35,575 nucleotides of DNA from Sphingomonas sp. Leaf67 (lineage in GTDB: Bacteria > Pseudomonadota > Alphaproteobacteria > Sphingomonadales > Sphingomonadaceae): NCBI RefSeq assembly GCF_001421965.1, contig NZ_LMLP01000021.1, forward strand, positions 264,786 to 300,360, in the 5' to 3' direction. The stretch's first letter is position 1; every line of letters begins with the position of its first letter. Shown here in pieces: positions 7,422 through 15,651 of this stretch. Both the position numbers and the translations under genes were made by a program. Under the pieces are notes generated by a model. It searched no databases. It saw only the letters and a list, made by a program, of their open reading frames with translations, and had not been told where the DNA came from.

Positions 7422-9731
7422 TCAGGCCGCACGCGCGATCTTGTTTGAGGCTAGCATATGCGCCGCCGCCATTGCATCGATCGGTCGGCTGAACAGATAA
7501 CCCTGTAGCGTGCTGCATCCATGTGCTTGCAGCTGCGCATACTGGCTTTCGTCTTCTACCCCTTCGGCGGTCGTTTCCATGCTCAGCGCCGTGGCAAGGT
7601 CGACAATGGCCTTGACGATCGCGGCCGCGCTGACGTCGCTTGCCACATTGGTGACGAACGATCGATCGATCTTGATCTTGTCGAAGGGGAACGATCGCAA
7701 ATAGCTGAGCGACGAATAGCCCGTGCCGAAATCGTCGAGCGCCACGCGTACGCCCAGCGCGCGCAGCATATGCAGGATTTGCAGGACACCCGTCTCGCCT
7801 TCTAGGAACACCGACTCAGTGATTTCGATCTCTAGCCGGTTGGGGGCAAGCCCACTGGCTGACAGCGCCTGAAGCACGATCGAGCCGAAACCCTGCGCGC
7901 GGAATTGCAGCGGTGATACGTTGACCGCGACCCGCACGTGTTCGGGCCATGTCGCCGCGACGCGGCAGGCCTCATGCATGACCCATTCGCCGACCTGGAT
8001 GATCAGCCCCGTCTCTTCCGCAACGGGAATGAATTCGACCGGTGGAATCATCCCGCGTTCGGGGTGTGGCCAACGCAGCAACGCCTCGAACCCCTTGATG
8101 ATTTCACCTTGGCTGGTGACGATCGGCTGAAAGGCGAGCTGAAGTTGTCCATTGTGTATCGCGACGCGCAGGTCGGTCTCGATCTGGCGCCGTTTGCGCG
8201 CTGCCTCGTCGAGCGACTGTTCGAAAAAGCGGAACTTGCCGCGTCCGTCCTGCTTGGCGCGGTACAGCGCGAGGTCGGCGTTCTTCAGCAATGTCGCCGC
8301 GTCGCGCCCGTCCGCCGGATACATCGAGATGCCGATGCTGCTACCGGTCGCGATCGTTTGATCCTCGGCCTGCAACGGTTGGGAAAATATGTCGACGATC
8401 GCTTGCGCCAGACGGCGCGAGCGGCAGAGGTCGCCCGCTTCGGGCACGATGATCGCAAATTCATCGCCGCCGAGGCGAGCGACCATCGCACCATCCGCGA
8501 TCTGCAACAGGCGCTGCGCGACATGGCGGAGCAACGCGTCGCCGACCGGGTGTCCGAAGGTATCGTTGATGCTTTTGAAACCGTCGAGGTCGAGACACAG
8601 CACGCCGACCTGCTCGTGAAGCCGCCGGCCACGGGCCACCGCCTGATCCAGCGATTGTTGGAAGAAGACGCGGTTGGGCAGATCGGTCAGCCCGTCGTGA
8701 AAGGCCAGGTGCGAGATGCGTTGCTCGCGTTGCTTGATGCCGAGCGACATGCGGTTGAACGACAACGCGAGCCGCCCGACCTCATCCTGGCTTTCGATCG
8801 GTACTTCGTAGCGGTCACCCTGTTCCAGACGCCGCGCCGCGTCGTCGAGGGCGGCGATGGGTCTGGCAATACCGCTGGCCAGTCGCCCGGTGCCGATGAC
8901 AATCATCACCAGCCAGGCGAGCCCGGCCACGACCAGCCCCAGCTGGATCGAACGGTAGGACTGCATCGCGCGGGCCATCGGATAGCGCAGCACCAGCGCC
9001 GCTTGCGCGGCCCCATTGGGTGCGGCGAGCGGGCGGACGATCGCGAAGCTCGGCCCGGCAGGGGTGGTGATGTTCGTCACCGCTGGCCCGATATCGGCCG
9101 GCAGGGTGAGGCGCCCGTTGCTCCAGGCGCCGGTACGGGTCCGGGTCAGTATCTCCGCGGTCAGCGGGATCGCGAACAGTTTTTCAAGGCCGCGCATCTC
9201 GGATGCGTCGAGCGGGACCGCGAACACGATACGCCCGATTTCGTTCGGGGCCATGATTGGCGCGGTAACGATGCGATAGACCCTGTTCCCCACCGCGACC
9301 ACGGCGTCGCGCCGGTCGCTCTGCAACCCGCCCACGATGCCCGTCAGCCCGCTTCCCATTTTCCCCGCATCGCCGATCACCGCGCCCTCGTTGGTAACGA
9401 GCAAGGCATGCGGCACCCCGGCGCGCGTTCGCAGGCTTTCGAGCGAGGATTCGATCGTGCCGTTATCGTTGCTGGCGACCGCACTGCGGAATCCGAAGTC
9501 GCGGGCGACGACGTCGGCCGCACCCGCTAGCGAGCGTTCCCGCTCCTGCCACAACCGATCATAGACCGAGGCGCTGGTGGCAAGCTCATCGGTCGCCGAG
9601 TTGCGCGCGCTCCGCTCGATCATCACCTGCGCGAAGATCGAGAGCGCGATCAGGCCGATGGTGAACAGCCCGGCGTAGAGGACCGTCATGCGGGTACGCA
9701 GAGTACGGAATGACGGCAAAAAGGGTTTCAT
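7422..9731 (-). CDS. Membrane GGDEF-EAL protein (putative bifunctional diguanylate cyclase/phosphodiesterase) with periplasmic sensor
   Basis: 769 residues from ATG at 9731, chosen because it overlaps the upstream cupredoxin stop as ATGA; an upstream extension would run far into that gene. Layout: membrane helix (about 18-38); periplasmic region of about 230 residues resembling a Cache-type sensor; second helix (about 277-297); HAMP; GGDEF (about 360-525); EAL (about 540-785). The cyclase site is intact (ARLGGDEFAI). The EAL site has FEALLRW and DDFGTGYSSL, both expected of an active phosphodiesterase. No RxxD inhibition site precedes GGDEF (the sequence there is IADGAMVARL). Probably co-transcribed with the exported cupredoxin, which suggests the periplasmic domain responds to that protein or its redox state. 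Net direction (making or breaking c-di-GMP) cannot be read. Confidence 0.92.
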   Translation of the reverse strand: MKPFLPSFRTLRTRMTVLYAGLFTIGLIALSIFAQVMIERSARNSATDELATSASVYDRLWQERERSLAGAADVVARDFGFRSAVASNDNGTIESSLESLRTRAGVPHALLVTNEGAVIGDAGKMGSGLTGIVGGLQSDRRDAVVAVGNRVYRIVTAPIMAPNEIGRIVFAVPLDASEMRGLEKLFAIPLTAEILTRTRTGAWSNGRLTLPADIGPAVTNITTPAGPSFAIVRPLAAPNGAAQAALVLRYPMARAMQSYRSIQLGLVVAGLAWLVMIVIGTGRLASGIARPIAALDDAARRLEQGDRYEVPIESQDEVGRLALSFNRMSLGIKQREQRISHLAFHDGLTDLPNRVFFQQSLDQAVARGRRLHEQVGVLCLDLDGFKSINDTFGHPVGDALLRHVAQRLLQIADGAMVARLGGDEFAIIVPEAGDLCRSRRLAQAIVDIFSQPLQAEDQTIATGSSIGISMYPADGRDAATLLKNADLALYRAKQDGRGKFRFFEQSLDEAARKRRQIETDLRVAIHNGQLQLAFQPIVTSQGEIIKGFEALLRWPHPERGMIPPVEFIPVAEETGLIIQVGEWVMHEACRVAATWPEHVRVAVNVSPLQFRAQGFGSIVLQALSASGLAPNRLEIEITESVFLEGETGVLQILHMLRALGVRVALDDFGTGYSSLSYLRSFPFDKIKIDRSFVTNVASDVSAAAIVKAIVDLATALSMETTAEGVEDESQYAQLQAHGCSTLQGYLFSRPIDAMAAAHMLASNKIARAA

Positions 9732-10315
9732 CGACGCAGCTGCAAAACAGTCTCCAGCCCCGCCGCCGTGATCGACGCCGGTTGCTCGAGCGTATTGCCG
9801 GGTGAGCGGATGGTCGGATGCCACACCGCGACCCGGCCGGTACCGGCGGCAACATTCATCCGCACCCGACCGCTGGCGTCGGTCATCGCGGTGTTGGGGC
9901 TGGCGGTCACATAGATCACGCCATTCATGCCGTCGTGGATGTTGCAGCCTAGCGCAACGGCACCCGGCTTGTCGAAGGTTACCTTGCGGCTCTCTTCACG
10001 GCCGAACAGTTTCAGTTCGAATTTTTTCGTCTTCGAGAAGGAATAGACATGGTGCCGTACCCGGTCGAGATTCGGAAAGATTACGGTTCCGCCAACGGGG
10101 ACGATCAGCACCTGCGGATCGAACTGTATGTTGCGCTGTGCCACTGTATAGGGGCCCTTCGGAGCCGGCGGTTTCTCACCGGGCATGGTGACGACGACGA
10201 CTGCGCCGGCAAGCGGACGTCCGTCGACACCCATCACCTGAATGTTGACCGGGGCGGCCATGGCGGCGGTCGATATGGCGACACCGGCAAGCGCGAGAGC
10301 ACAGAAAATTCGCAT
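9728..10315 (-). CDS. Exported cupredoxin-like protein (methylamine-utilization-type)
   Basis: 195 residues with a signal peptide (MRIFCALALAGVAISTAAMA, cleavage near AMA-AP). The mature part is a plastocyanin-like beta fold. A type-1 copper set can be read: His in VRHHVYSF (88/89), then Cys124, His127 and Met130 in GCNIHDGMNG. It should bind copper in the periplasm and shuttle or sense electrons. The C-terminal part (TDASGRVRMNV, then VWHPTIRSP) resembles a carboxypeptidase-regulatory-like beta domain found in this protein type. Its stop overlaps the GGDEF-EAL start by 4 bp, so the two are translationally coupled. It is divergent from the DUF3034 gene across about 86 bp, which points to shared control. 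Confidence 0.88.
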   Translation of the reverse strand: MRIFCALALAGVAISTAAMAAPVNIQVMGVDGRPLAGAVVVVTMPGEKPPAPKGPYTVAQRNIQFDPQVLIVPVGGTVIFPNLDRVRHHVYSFSKTKKFELKLFGREESRKVTFDKPGAVALGCNIHDGMNGVIYVTASPNTAMTDASGRVRMNVAAGTGRVAVWHPTIRSPGNTLEQPASITAAGLETVLQLRR

Positions 10316-10401
10316 TACAGAGACGTATGCGTGCGATGGTTTCGAACCTGTGAACGTCGGCGTTAATAAACTATTGTCGGTTGGATCGGTACTATTCGTG
10401 C

Positions 10402-11274
10402 ATGATCCGCTATTGTTTGGTTGCGGCGATCGCGCTGCTGTTCGCCGCCCAGCCTGCGTCGGCGGGGGGCCGTCGCGCAGGCGGCAAACTCCTGCTTACC
10501 AATGGTGTCACTTCCGTCGAGGGTGCCGCTGGCGGCGGGCTGGCGACTTGGGCGGTGGTCGCCGGAAACGAGACGCGCGACGGTATCGGTGGCAAGGCGA
10601 ATGCGACGCTCGTTGCACTTCCGGACTTCGACCTCGAAAGTTATGGCGCGGCGATCGGGGTGAACGACCGCATCGAACTGTCCTATACCAAACAGAGTTT
10701 CGACACGCGAACCAAGGGCGCGGCGCTCGGCCTAGGTCGCGGCTTCACCTTTCGACAGAGCATCTATGGCGTAAAGATGCGTCTGATGGGCGATGCGGTG
10801 TGGGAACAGGATAGCTGGCTGCCGCAGATCGCGATCGGCGTGCAGCACAAGCGCGCGAACCATGGCGCGATCATCCGTGCGATCGGGGGCCGGCATGACA
10901 GCGGAACCGACTTCTATGTGGCGGCGACCAAGGTGGTGCTGTCACGCAGCCTGGTACTCAACGCCACGATGCGCGCGACCAAAGCGAACCAGTTCGGCTT
11001 GCTGGGGTTCGGCGGCGACCGCCAGAATCGCTACCGCCCGCAGTTCGAGGGTTCCGCTGGACTGATGATCTCGCCGCGTTTCGTAATTGGTGTAGAGGGC
11101 CGGACGAAACCGAACAATCTCGGTTTCGCGCGCGAGCAGAAGGCGGTGGACGCGTTCGCAATCTGGGCGCCTGCCCGCAAGCTATCGCTCACCGCCGCCT
11201 TTGTGGACCTTGGCGACATCGCTACCGTCCGCCGTCAGCGCGGTGCTTTTCTATCAGTACAAGGATCGTTCTGA
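10402..11274 (+). CDS. DUF3034 family exported protein, probable outer-membrane beta barrel
   Basis: 290 residues from ATG 10402, with a signal peptide (MIRYCLVAAIALLFAAQPAS, then AG). The block GGKLLLTNGVTSVEGAAGGG right after cleavage is the hallmark of DUF3034. The remainder alternates polar and hydrophobic residues in strands and ends ... FLSVQGSF with a terminal Phe, as outer-membrane barrels do. Function is not established; the family often sits with cupredoxin and signalling genes. The next gene begins one base after the stop, so the pair is an operon, and the divergent cupredoxin/GGDEF-EAL pair completes the locus. An upstream TTG at 10381 is a less likely start because it breaks the signal peptide. 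Confidence 0.82.
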   Translation: MIRYCLVAAIALLFAAQPASAGGRRAGGKLLLTNGVTSVEGAAGGGLATWAVVAGNETRDGIGGKANATLVALPDFDLESYGAAIGVNDRIELSYTKQSFDTRTKGAALGLGRGFTFRQSIYGVKMRLMGDAVWEQDSWLPQIAIGVQHKRANHGAIIRAIGGRHDSGTDFYVAATKVVLSRSLVLNATMRATKANQFGLLGFGGDRQNRYRPQFEGSAGLMISPRFVIGVEGRTKPNNLGFAREQKAVDAFAIWAPARKLSLTAAFVDLGDIATVRRQRGAFLSVQGSF

Positions 11275-11275
11275 C

Positions 11276-11746
11276 ATGCTGACCGTCGCCGTCATGCTGC
11301 TACACGTGGTCGCCGCTGTGCGGGCCGGCGAGGAGCCGGTCGCGCCTTATGTGCAATCCGACGCGAACGCAGGCGCGAAGCCGTTCCCGGACGACCGCCT
11401 GTGGCAGGCGTTCCACGGCAGTGCTGGTGTCTCGCGGATCGTCGACGACCTCGTCGCGCGCAGCGAAAAGGATGCACGGATCAGCGATATCTTCCGGAAC
11501 CAAGATATGGTTCGTCTGCGCCGGACCTTGAAAGAGCAATTTTGCTTCGTTCTTGGCGGCGGATGTACCTATACCGGCCGCGAAATGAAGTCGGCGCATA
11601 AAGATATGGGTATCCAGCGCGCCGACATGGCCGCTCTGGTCGAGAATCTGCAGGCCGTCATGCGCGCCGAGCATGTGCCATTCGCCGCACAAAACCGTTT
11701 CTTGTCGAAGCTCGCCCCCATGCACCGCGACGTCGTGGAACGCTGA
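11276..11746 (+). CDS. Group 1 truncated hemoglobin with N-terminal signal or anchor segment
   Basis: 156 residues. The N-terminus MLTVAVMLLHVVAAVRAG is a hydrophobic export or anchor segment, unusual for a truncated globin. From about residue 42 the fold follows: LWQAFHGSAGVSRIVDDLV (helices A-B), then LKEQFCFVLGGGCTYTGREM with Cys90 and Cys97, then KSAHKDMGI holding the proximal haem ligand His108, and LAPMHRDVV at the end. These globins bind O2, NO or CO. An exported form would act in the periplasm, where the cupredoxin of the same locus is. It starts one base after the DUF3034 stop. Alternatively the hydrophobic start is a membrane anchor. Confidence 0.87.
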   Translation: MLTVAVMLLHVVAAVRAGEEPVAPYVQSDANAGAKPFPDDRLWQAFHGSAGVSRIVDDLVARSEKDARISDIFRNQDMVRLRRTLKEQFCFVLGGGCTYTGREMKSAHKDMGIQRADMAALVENLQAVMRAEHVPFAAQNRFLSKLAPMHRDVVER

Positions 11747-11792
11747 TCTGCATCACCGCAGTTGAGCTGCGACAATGCCAGAGCCTTGCACC

Positions 11793-12633
11793 GGCTCTGT
11801 CAGACTAATGTGGCATGCCAGTGTGGCGTGGGTTACGGCGCGCCGATGAGCCGACGTTCGCGAGCCAAGCCGCCCAGCCCCTTCCGTCGGTTCAACTCGT
11901 CGCCGGAGGTAATCCGGCTGGTGGTGATGATGTACGTGCGGTTTCCGCTGTCGCTGCGCAACGTCGAGGACCTGCTGTTCGAGCGGGGTATCGACATCTG
12001 TCACGAGACGGTGCGGATGTGGTGGAACCGGTTCGGTCCCATGTTCGCCGGCGACATCCGCCGGCAGCGCGTTTCACGGATGCGCGGCTTCCGGCACTGG
12101 CGCTGGCATCTCGATGAAATGTACGTGAAACTGAACGGCGAGATGGTCTATCTGTGGCGCGCGGTCGATCACGAAGGCGAGATCCTCGAGAGTTATATCA
12201 CGAGAACCCGCGACAAGGACGCTGCACTAACCTTCATGAAGAAGGCGCTCAGACGCCATGGCAAACCCGAAGCGATCACGACCGATGGCCTGCGCTCCTA
12301 CCGCGCAGCGATGAAAGAGCTTGGCAACGCTGACAAACAGGAGGTCGGCCGCTGGGCGAACAACCGGGTCGAGAACAGTCATCTGCCGTTCCGACGAAGG
12401 GAGCGGGCAATGCTCAGATTCAGGCGGATGCATACCCTGCAGAAGTTCGCTTCGGTCCACGCCAACGTCCACAACCATTTCAGCCTCGAGCGTCATCTTA
12501 CCGATCGTCAGACCTACCGTGAACGACGCTCCGCCGCGCTGGCGGAGTGGCAGGTCCTCGCGAGCTAGCTCCCTGCCCTCATAGACCGACCTGCATCGTG
12601 TAGAGAGCGGTTCGCGTTAGACTGACAGCACCC
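11793..12633 (+). mobile_element. IS6-family insertion sequence, about 841 bp
   Basis: The left end GGCTCTGTCAGACTAA (11793) and the complement of the right end, GGTGCTGTCAGTCTAA (ending 12633), match at 13 of 16 positions, enclosing a single intact transposase. IS6 elements make 8-bp target duplications. The flanks CTTGCACC and AAGGCGGA do not match, so the element probably arrived by, or later took part in, a replicon fusion or deletion. It lies directly after the globin gene. Confidence 0.85.
11846..12568 (+). CDS. IS6-family transposase
   Basis: 240 residues. N-terminal FNSSPEVIRLVVMMYVRFPL and LRNVEDLLFERGIDICHETV are the HTH-containing start typical of IS6/IS26 transposases. The DDE residues are visible: D in WHLDEMYVK, D in TTDGLRSY and E in NNRVENSHLPFRRRERAM. 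ATG 11846 (MSRRSRAKPP) was chosen because family members begin about 10-15 residues before the SPF.RF.SS motif. The frame is intact and probably functional. Confidence 0.92.
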   Translation: MSRRSRAKPPSPFRRFNSSPEVIRLVVMMYVRFPLSLRNVEDLLFERGIDICHETVRMWWNRFGPMFAGDIRRQRVSRMRGFRHWRWHLDEMYVKLNGEMVYLWRAVDHEGEILESYITRTRDKDAALTFMKKALRRHGKPEAITTDGLRSYRAAMKELGNADKQEVGRWANNRVENSHLPFRRRERAMLRFRRMHTLQKFASVHANVHNHFSLERHLTDRQTYRERRSAALAEWQVLAS

Positions 12634-12990
12634 AAGGCGGAGCTTCCGGCGGTGTCATGGGGGCTGATCAAGGCCTGCGATGGCGAGTTCTGCGTGCCGG
12701 ATAAGCCAACGCATGGCGTTCTGCCGTTGACACCCTCGCTGGCGCTGAGGGTCGGCTCACCATCAGGTCGGATCATGAGGGACGACCTCGCCGACCTGAA
12801 CCGCAGCATGTTCGACTGCGCCAAGGAGTACGTATTCGCGCGTGATCTGGCGAAATGCCCCGGTATTCCAATCTCACACTTGGCTTAGATGAACGGGCGG
12901 CCGAAGCTGGTAAGCTGCATTGGCGGCGGGAACGACCGATTGTGGGTCACAGGTCCCCACCTAGGAAAGCCGGCTCAAGCAGAAACCTGT
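12634..12990. other. Intergenic stretch between IS6 and the TetR gene
   Basis: There are open frames of up to 80 codons on both strands, but none has a recognisable family, a ribosome site or a consistent reading direction. The only identifiable element is the dispersed repeat at 12889-12950. Confidence 0.5.
12889..12950 (+). repeat. Dispersed ~60-bp repeat
   Basis: Begins ATGAACGGGCGGCCGAAG and ends GACCGATTGTGGGTCAC, matching the other copies at both ends and in length. Confidence 0.65.
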
Positions 12991-13587
12991 TTACTCCCCA
13001 AGGGCTGAGCGACAAAGTAGAGCCTCGGCTGCCGCGTCGGCGACGGCAAGCAGTCTTGGCTCGTCCCATCCCTCTCGCGCTGCAGCCGATAGGCCGAGCA
13101 TTGTCGTAGCAACGTAATCTCCGACACGTCCGGAAGCTTCAATTCCCGCATTGTTGAGAAATTCTGTCACCCTGCTGCGGTTTTCTCCCGCAATTTGTTT
13201 GGCTGCGATGCCCCAATCCGTTGTGCCCGCTTTTGCGTGCTCAAGGATCAGGCAACCACGCCGCTGCGGACTAGTGGTATAAGCGTGCGCCGCAGCACGC
13301 AGCATGTTGCCAAGCGCCGCCATCGGCGCTGCACCCGGCATCAGGAAGTGGTCCAGCGGCACCACGGTGGCCGAGTAAAGCCTTAGGCTCTCTTTGAAGA
13401 ATGCGGCCTTGCTGCCGAACGCTGCATAAAAGCTCGGCGGGGAAATCCCGATCGCCTCGGTCAGCGCGGCCACGCTGACGTTCTCATAGCCGTGCTCATG
13501 AAACAGATGCTGCCCGGCCTCGATCGCAGCCTCAAGCGCGAAACCACGGGGGCGCCCGCGTGATCGCTTATTTACGTTAACGTCCAT
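12991..13587 (-). CDS. TetR/AcrR-family transcriptional regulator
   Basis: About 198 residues from MDVNVNKRSRGRPRGF; a start four codons earlier at 13599 is possible. The N-terminal HTH is clear: LEAAIEAGQHLFHEHGYENV, then SVAALTEAIGISPPSFYAAF and GSKAAFFKESL. The C-terminal ligand and dimer domain is of the TetR_C type (RRGCLILEHAKAGTTDWGIA). It is divergent from the MFS exporter gene, 118 bp away, the standard layout for a repressor of an efflux pump that is released by a pump substrate. Confidence 0.92.
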   Translation of the reverse strand: MDVNVNKRSRGRPRGFALEAAIEAGQHLFHEHGYENVSVAALTEAIGISPPSFYAAFGSKAAFFKESLRLYSATVVPLDHFLMPGAAPMAALGNMLRAAAHAYTTSPQRRGCLILEHAKAGTTDWGIAAKQIAGENRSRVTEFLNNAGIEASGRVGDYVATTMLGLSAAAREGWDEPRLLAVADAAAEALLCRSALGE

Positions 13588-13705
13588 TACACAAACCACT
13601 TGCCTCTGAGAGTCGTGTTTATATAGTGGGTATTAACGGAAATAGCGATGCCTCAGGATTGTCACGGTGCAGAGGCGGGCATCACATCGACGAACAAGGA
13701 CACCC
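13588..13705. promoter_or_regulatory. Divergent tetR-MFS control region
   Basis: The 118 bp between the two start codons contain an AT-rich stretch TTTATATAGTGGG (around 13618-13630) able to supply a -10 element on either strand. CCACT near 13597 and AGTGG near 13625 form a widely spaced inverted pair that could be part of the operator. AAGGA at 13696-13700 is the ribosome site of the MFS gene. The operator itself is inferred from gene layout. Confidence 0.4.
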
Positions 13706-14920
13706 ATGTCGCCCTCCTCCAACAAAATTGGCATTCAAGCGGGCTCAGCGGAACGCGCCGCACTCCCGATCGCGGCCCTTGCTGGCCTCGCCGCCAGTGG
13801 CTTCCTGTGCATCGTCACCGAGACGCTGCCCGCTGGCCTACTTCCGCAGATCGCATCCGGCCTGCGAATCTCCGAGGCGATCGCGGGACAACTCGTTGCC
13901 GTCTATGCGCTTGGGTCCTTGCTCGCAGCGATCCCGCTCACGAGCCTGACCCAAGGCCGTCGCAGACGACCGGTACTGCTTGTCACCATCATCTGCTTCG
14001 TTGTGGGCAACACGCTGACCGCTTTGGCCGGATCGATCACGGTCGTGCTGGTCGCGCGGTTCGTCGCCGGATGCGCGGCAGGTCTCGCCTGGGGTATCGT
14101 TGCGGGTTACGCGCGCAGCATCGTGCGTGCCGATCAGACCGGCCCGGCAATGGCCCTCGCCATGGTCGGCGTGCCGCTGGCGCTTTCACTCGGTGTTCCC
14201 ATAGGCACCTTCCTAGGCGGTTTGGTTGGGTGGCGCGGATCGTTCCTAATCCTCTCGGCACTGAGTGTCGTGCTGATCGGCTGGATTATCGTCAAGGTGC
14301 CCGATGCCCCCGGGCGGAAGGGTGACGATCGTCCTTCTCTGCGCCGCGTCGTCGGGACACCGGGTATCATGCCGATCCTGCTCGTCATCCTTGCTTGGAT
14401 GACGGGCCACAACATCCTCTACACCTACATCGCGCCGTTCGCGACCGCTGCGTCCGCGCGGGTCGATCTCGTCCTGCTGGCGTTCGGCATCAGTTCGCTC
14501 GTCGGCATCTGGATCATCGGGCAACTAATCGATCGGATGCTGCGCATGCTGGTATTGCTCGCGATCGGATCGTTTGCGGCCATTGCTTTTCTTCTGACGT
14601 TTGCCGGTGGCCAAGGCCTTGCCGTCTATGCAGCAGCCATCGTCTGGGGCCTTGGCTTCGGTGGTGCCGGGGCGATGATGCAGACGGCGTCGGCGGACGC
14701 AGCAGGGGACGGCGTAGATCTGGCGCAGGCGATGGTGACCACGGCCTGGAACCTGGCGATCGCGGTCGGCGGGGCGCTGGGCGGGGTGCTCCTCACGACG
14801 GGAGGGACTAAGCTGCTGCCGCCCGCTGTCGTCGCGCTGACCCTGATCGCCTTCCTCATCGCGCTGGCCGCGCGCCGTTCCGCCTTTCGTCCGGGTTACC
14901 GCTCAACGCCGGCCAGCTAA
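13706..14920 (+). CDS. MFS transporter, DHA1-type drug/sugar efflux
   Basis: 404 residues from MSPSSNK (ATG 13706, AAGGA six bases upstream). About 12 membrane helices. The first (ALAGLAASGFLCIVTETLPA) ends in the ETLPAG.LPQIA signature of AraJ/SotB/NepI-like exporters. Basic loop TQGRRRRPVLL corresponds to the motif A loop between helices 2 and 3, and AMVGVPLALSLGVPIGTFLG to the antiporter motif C region. It probably exports drugs, nucleosides or sugars in exchange for protons. Regulated by the divergent TetR protein. Substrate unknown. Confidence 0.9.
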   Translation: MSPSSNKIGIQAGSAERAALPIAALAGLAASGFLCIVTETLPAGLLPQIASGLRISEAIAGQLVAVYALGSLLAAIPLTSLTQGRRRRPVLLVTIICFVVGNTLTALAGSITVVLVARFVAGCAAGLAWGIVAGYARSIVRADQTGPAMALAMVGVPLALSLGVPIGTFLGGLVGWRGSFLILSALSVVLIGWIIVKVPDAPGRKGDDRPSLRRVVGTPGIMPILLVILAWMTGHNILYTYIAPFATAASARVDLVLLAFGISSLVGIWIIGQLIDRMLRMLVLLAIGSFAAIAFLLTFAGGQGLAVYAAAIVWGLGFGGAGAMMQTASADAAGDGVDLAQAMVTTAWNLAIAVGGALGGVLLTTGGTKLLPPAVVALTLIAFLIALAARRSAFRPGYRSTPAS

Positions 14921-15008
14921 CTCTAAAATACTCCCAGAATACCGTCCCCATTGAGAAAGCCGGCCGGACATCGAGTTGTCATTGGTTCAGCACTCCTCCG
15001 CTACCAAC

Positions 15009-15068
15009 ATGAATGGACGGCAGAAGTTGGGGGGCTTTAAAGGGGCCGCGAATGACCGGAATTGGGTC
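15009..15068 (+). repeat. Dispersed ~60-bp repeat
   Basis: Begins ATGAATGGACGGCAGAAGTT and ends GACCGGAATTGGGTC. It lies between the convergent MFS and ion channel genes. Confidence 0.65.
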
Positions 15069-15203
15069 TTCACCACGGGCGGGAGGGCCCTACCTTACCC
15101 ATCAACTGGACGATTTCAGGAGGTACCGCGCTGCCGACCTCCGCCTCTTGTTGACCCGCGCCCCGGTTCCAAACGCCTCAATGTCACGGACATGCGAAGG
15201 GTT

Positions 15204-15641
15204 TCACCGGTGCCGAACACGCTGCAGCTCGGCGACGAGGAACGCCACGGACCATCCTAGAAGCAGGACACCGTTGATGCCCTCGATCGCCCCCACGATC
15301 CGCCACGGCACCGCGAGCGGCGCATCGGAGAAGCCGATGGCGCCGAAGGTGATCGTAGAGAAGTACAGCGAGTCCTGAAGCGTGGCAGTCGCGCCGATCA
15401 GGAGATACACGAAGGCATAGAACCAGATTTCGAGACCGGACAGCGTCAATAAGCCGAGCACGACCGCGCTCGTGTAGGCAGCGCCGCGAAGCGAGAGCGG
15501 GTTCAATTCGAACTCGGTCGTGCCGCGGTCAAGCGCGCTCAGGGCACGCCCGATCACGAGCAGGCCGAAACCGTGGAAGAGCGCGGTCGCGAGAACAAGA
15601 ATGGTCGCTAGCGCCAGTTCGACCCACAAAGACGGTGACAC
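15204..15641 (-). CDS. Small potassium-channel-like ion channel with non-canonical filter
   Basis: About 145 residues if it starts at GTG 15641; a start at ATG 15719 would overlap the upstream gene by 68 bp and put a non-hydrophobic 26-residue leader in front. Membrane helices: LALATILVLATALFHGFGLL, AAYTSAVVLGLLTLSGLEIW, a pore helix (DSLYFSTIT) with filter FGAIGF, and a last helix INGVLLLGWSVAFLV. Architecture matches the bacterial Ion_trans_2 type, but the usual TVGYGD is replaced by TFGAIGFSD, so potassium selectivity is doubtful. It is the last gene of the minus-strand run with the L,D-transpeptidase. Confidence 0.75.
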   Translation of the reverse strand: MSPSLWVELALATILVLATALFHGFGLLVIGRALSALDRGTTEFELNPLSLRGAAYTSAVVLGLLTLSGLEIWFYAFVYLLIGATATLQDSLYFSTITFGAIGFSDAPLAVPWRIVGAIEGINGVLLLGWSVAFLVAELQRVRHR

Positions 15642-15651
15642 GAGCAGCCCG

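Noticed and set aside
7938..9530. 530-codon open frame on the plus strand opposite the GGDEF-EAL gene
   Set aside because: It is the antisense shadow of a high-GC gene with intact, recognisable domains on the minus strand; its own translation resembles no family and is Arg/Asp/Gly-rich as expected of such shadows.
12652..12888. Possible 78-codon gene after the IS6 element
   Set aside because: No recognisable motif, competing open frames on the other strand, and it ends at a dispersed repeat.
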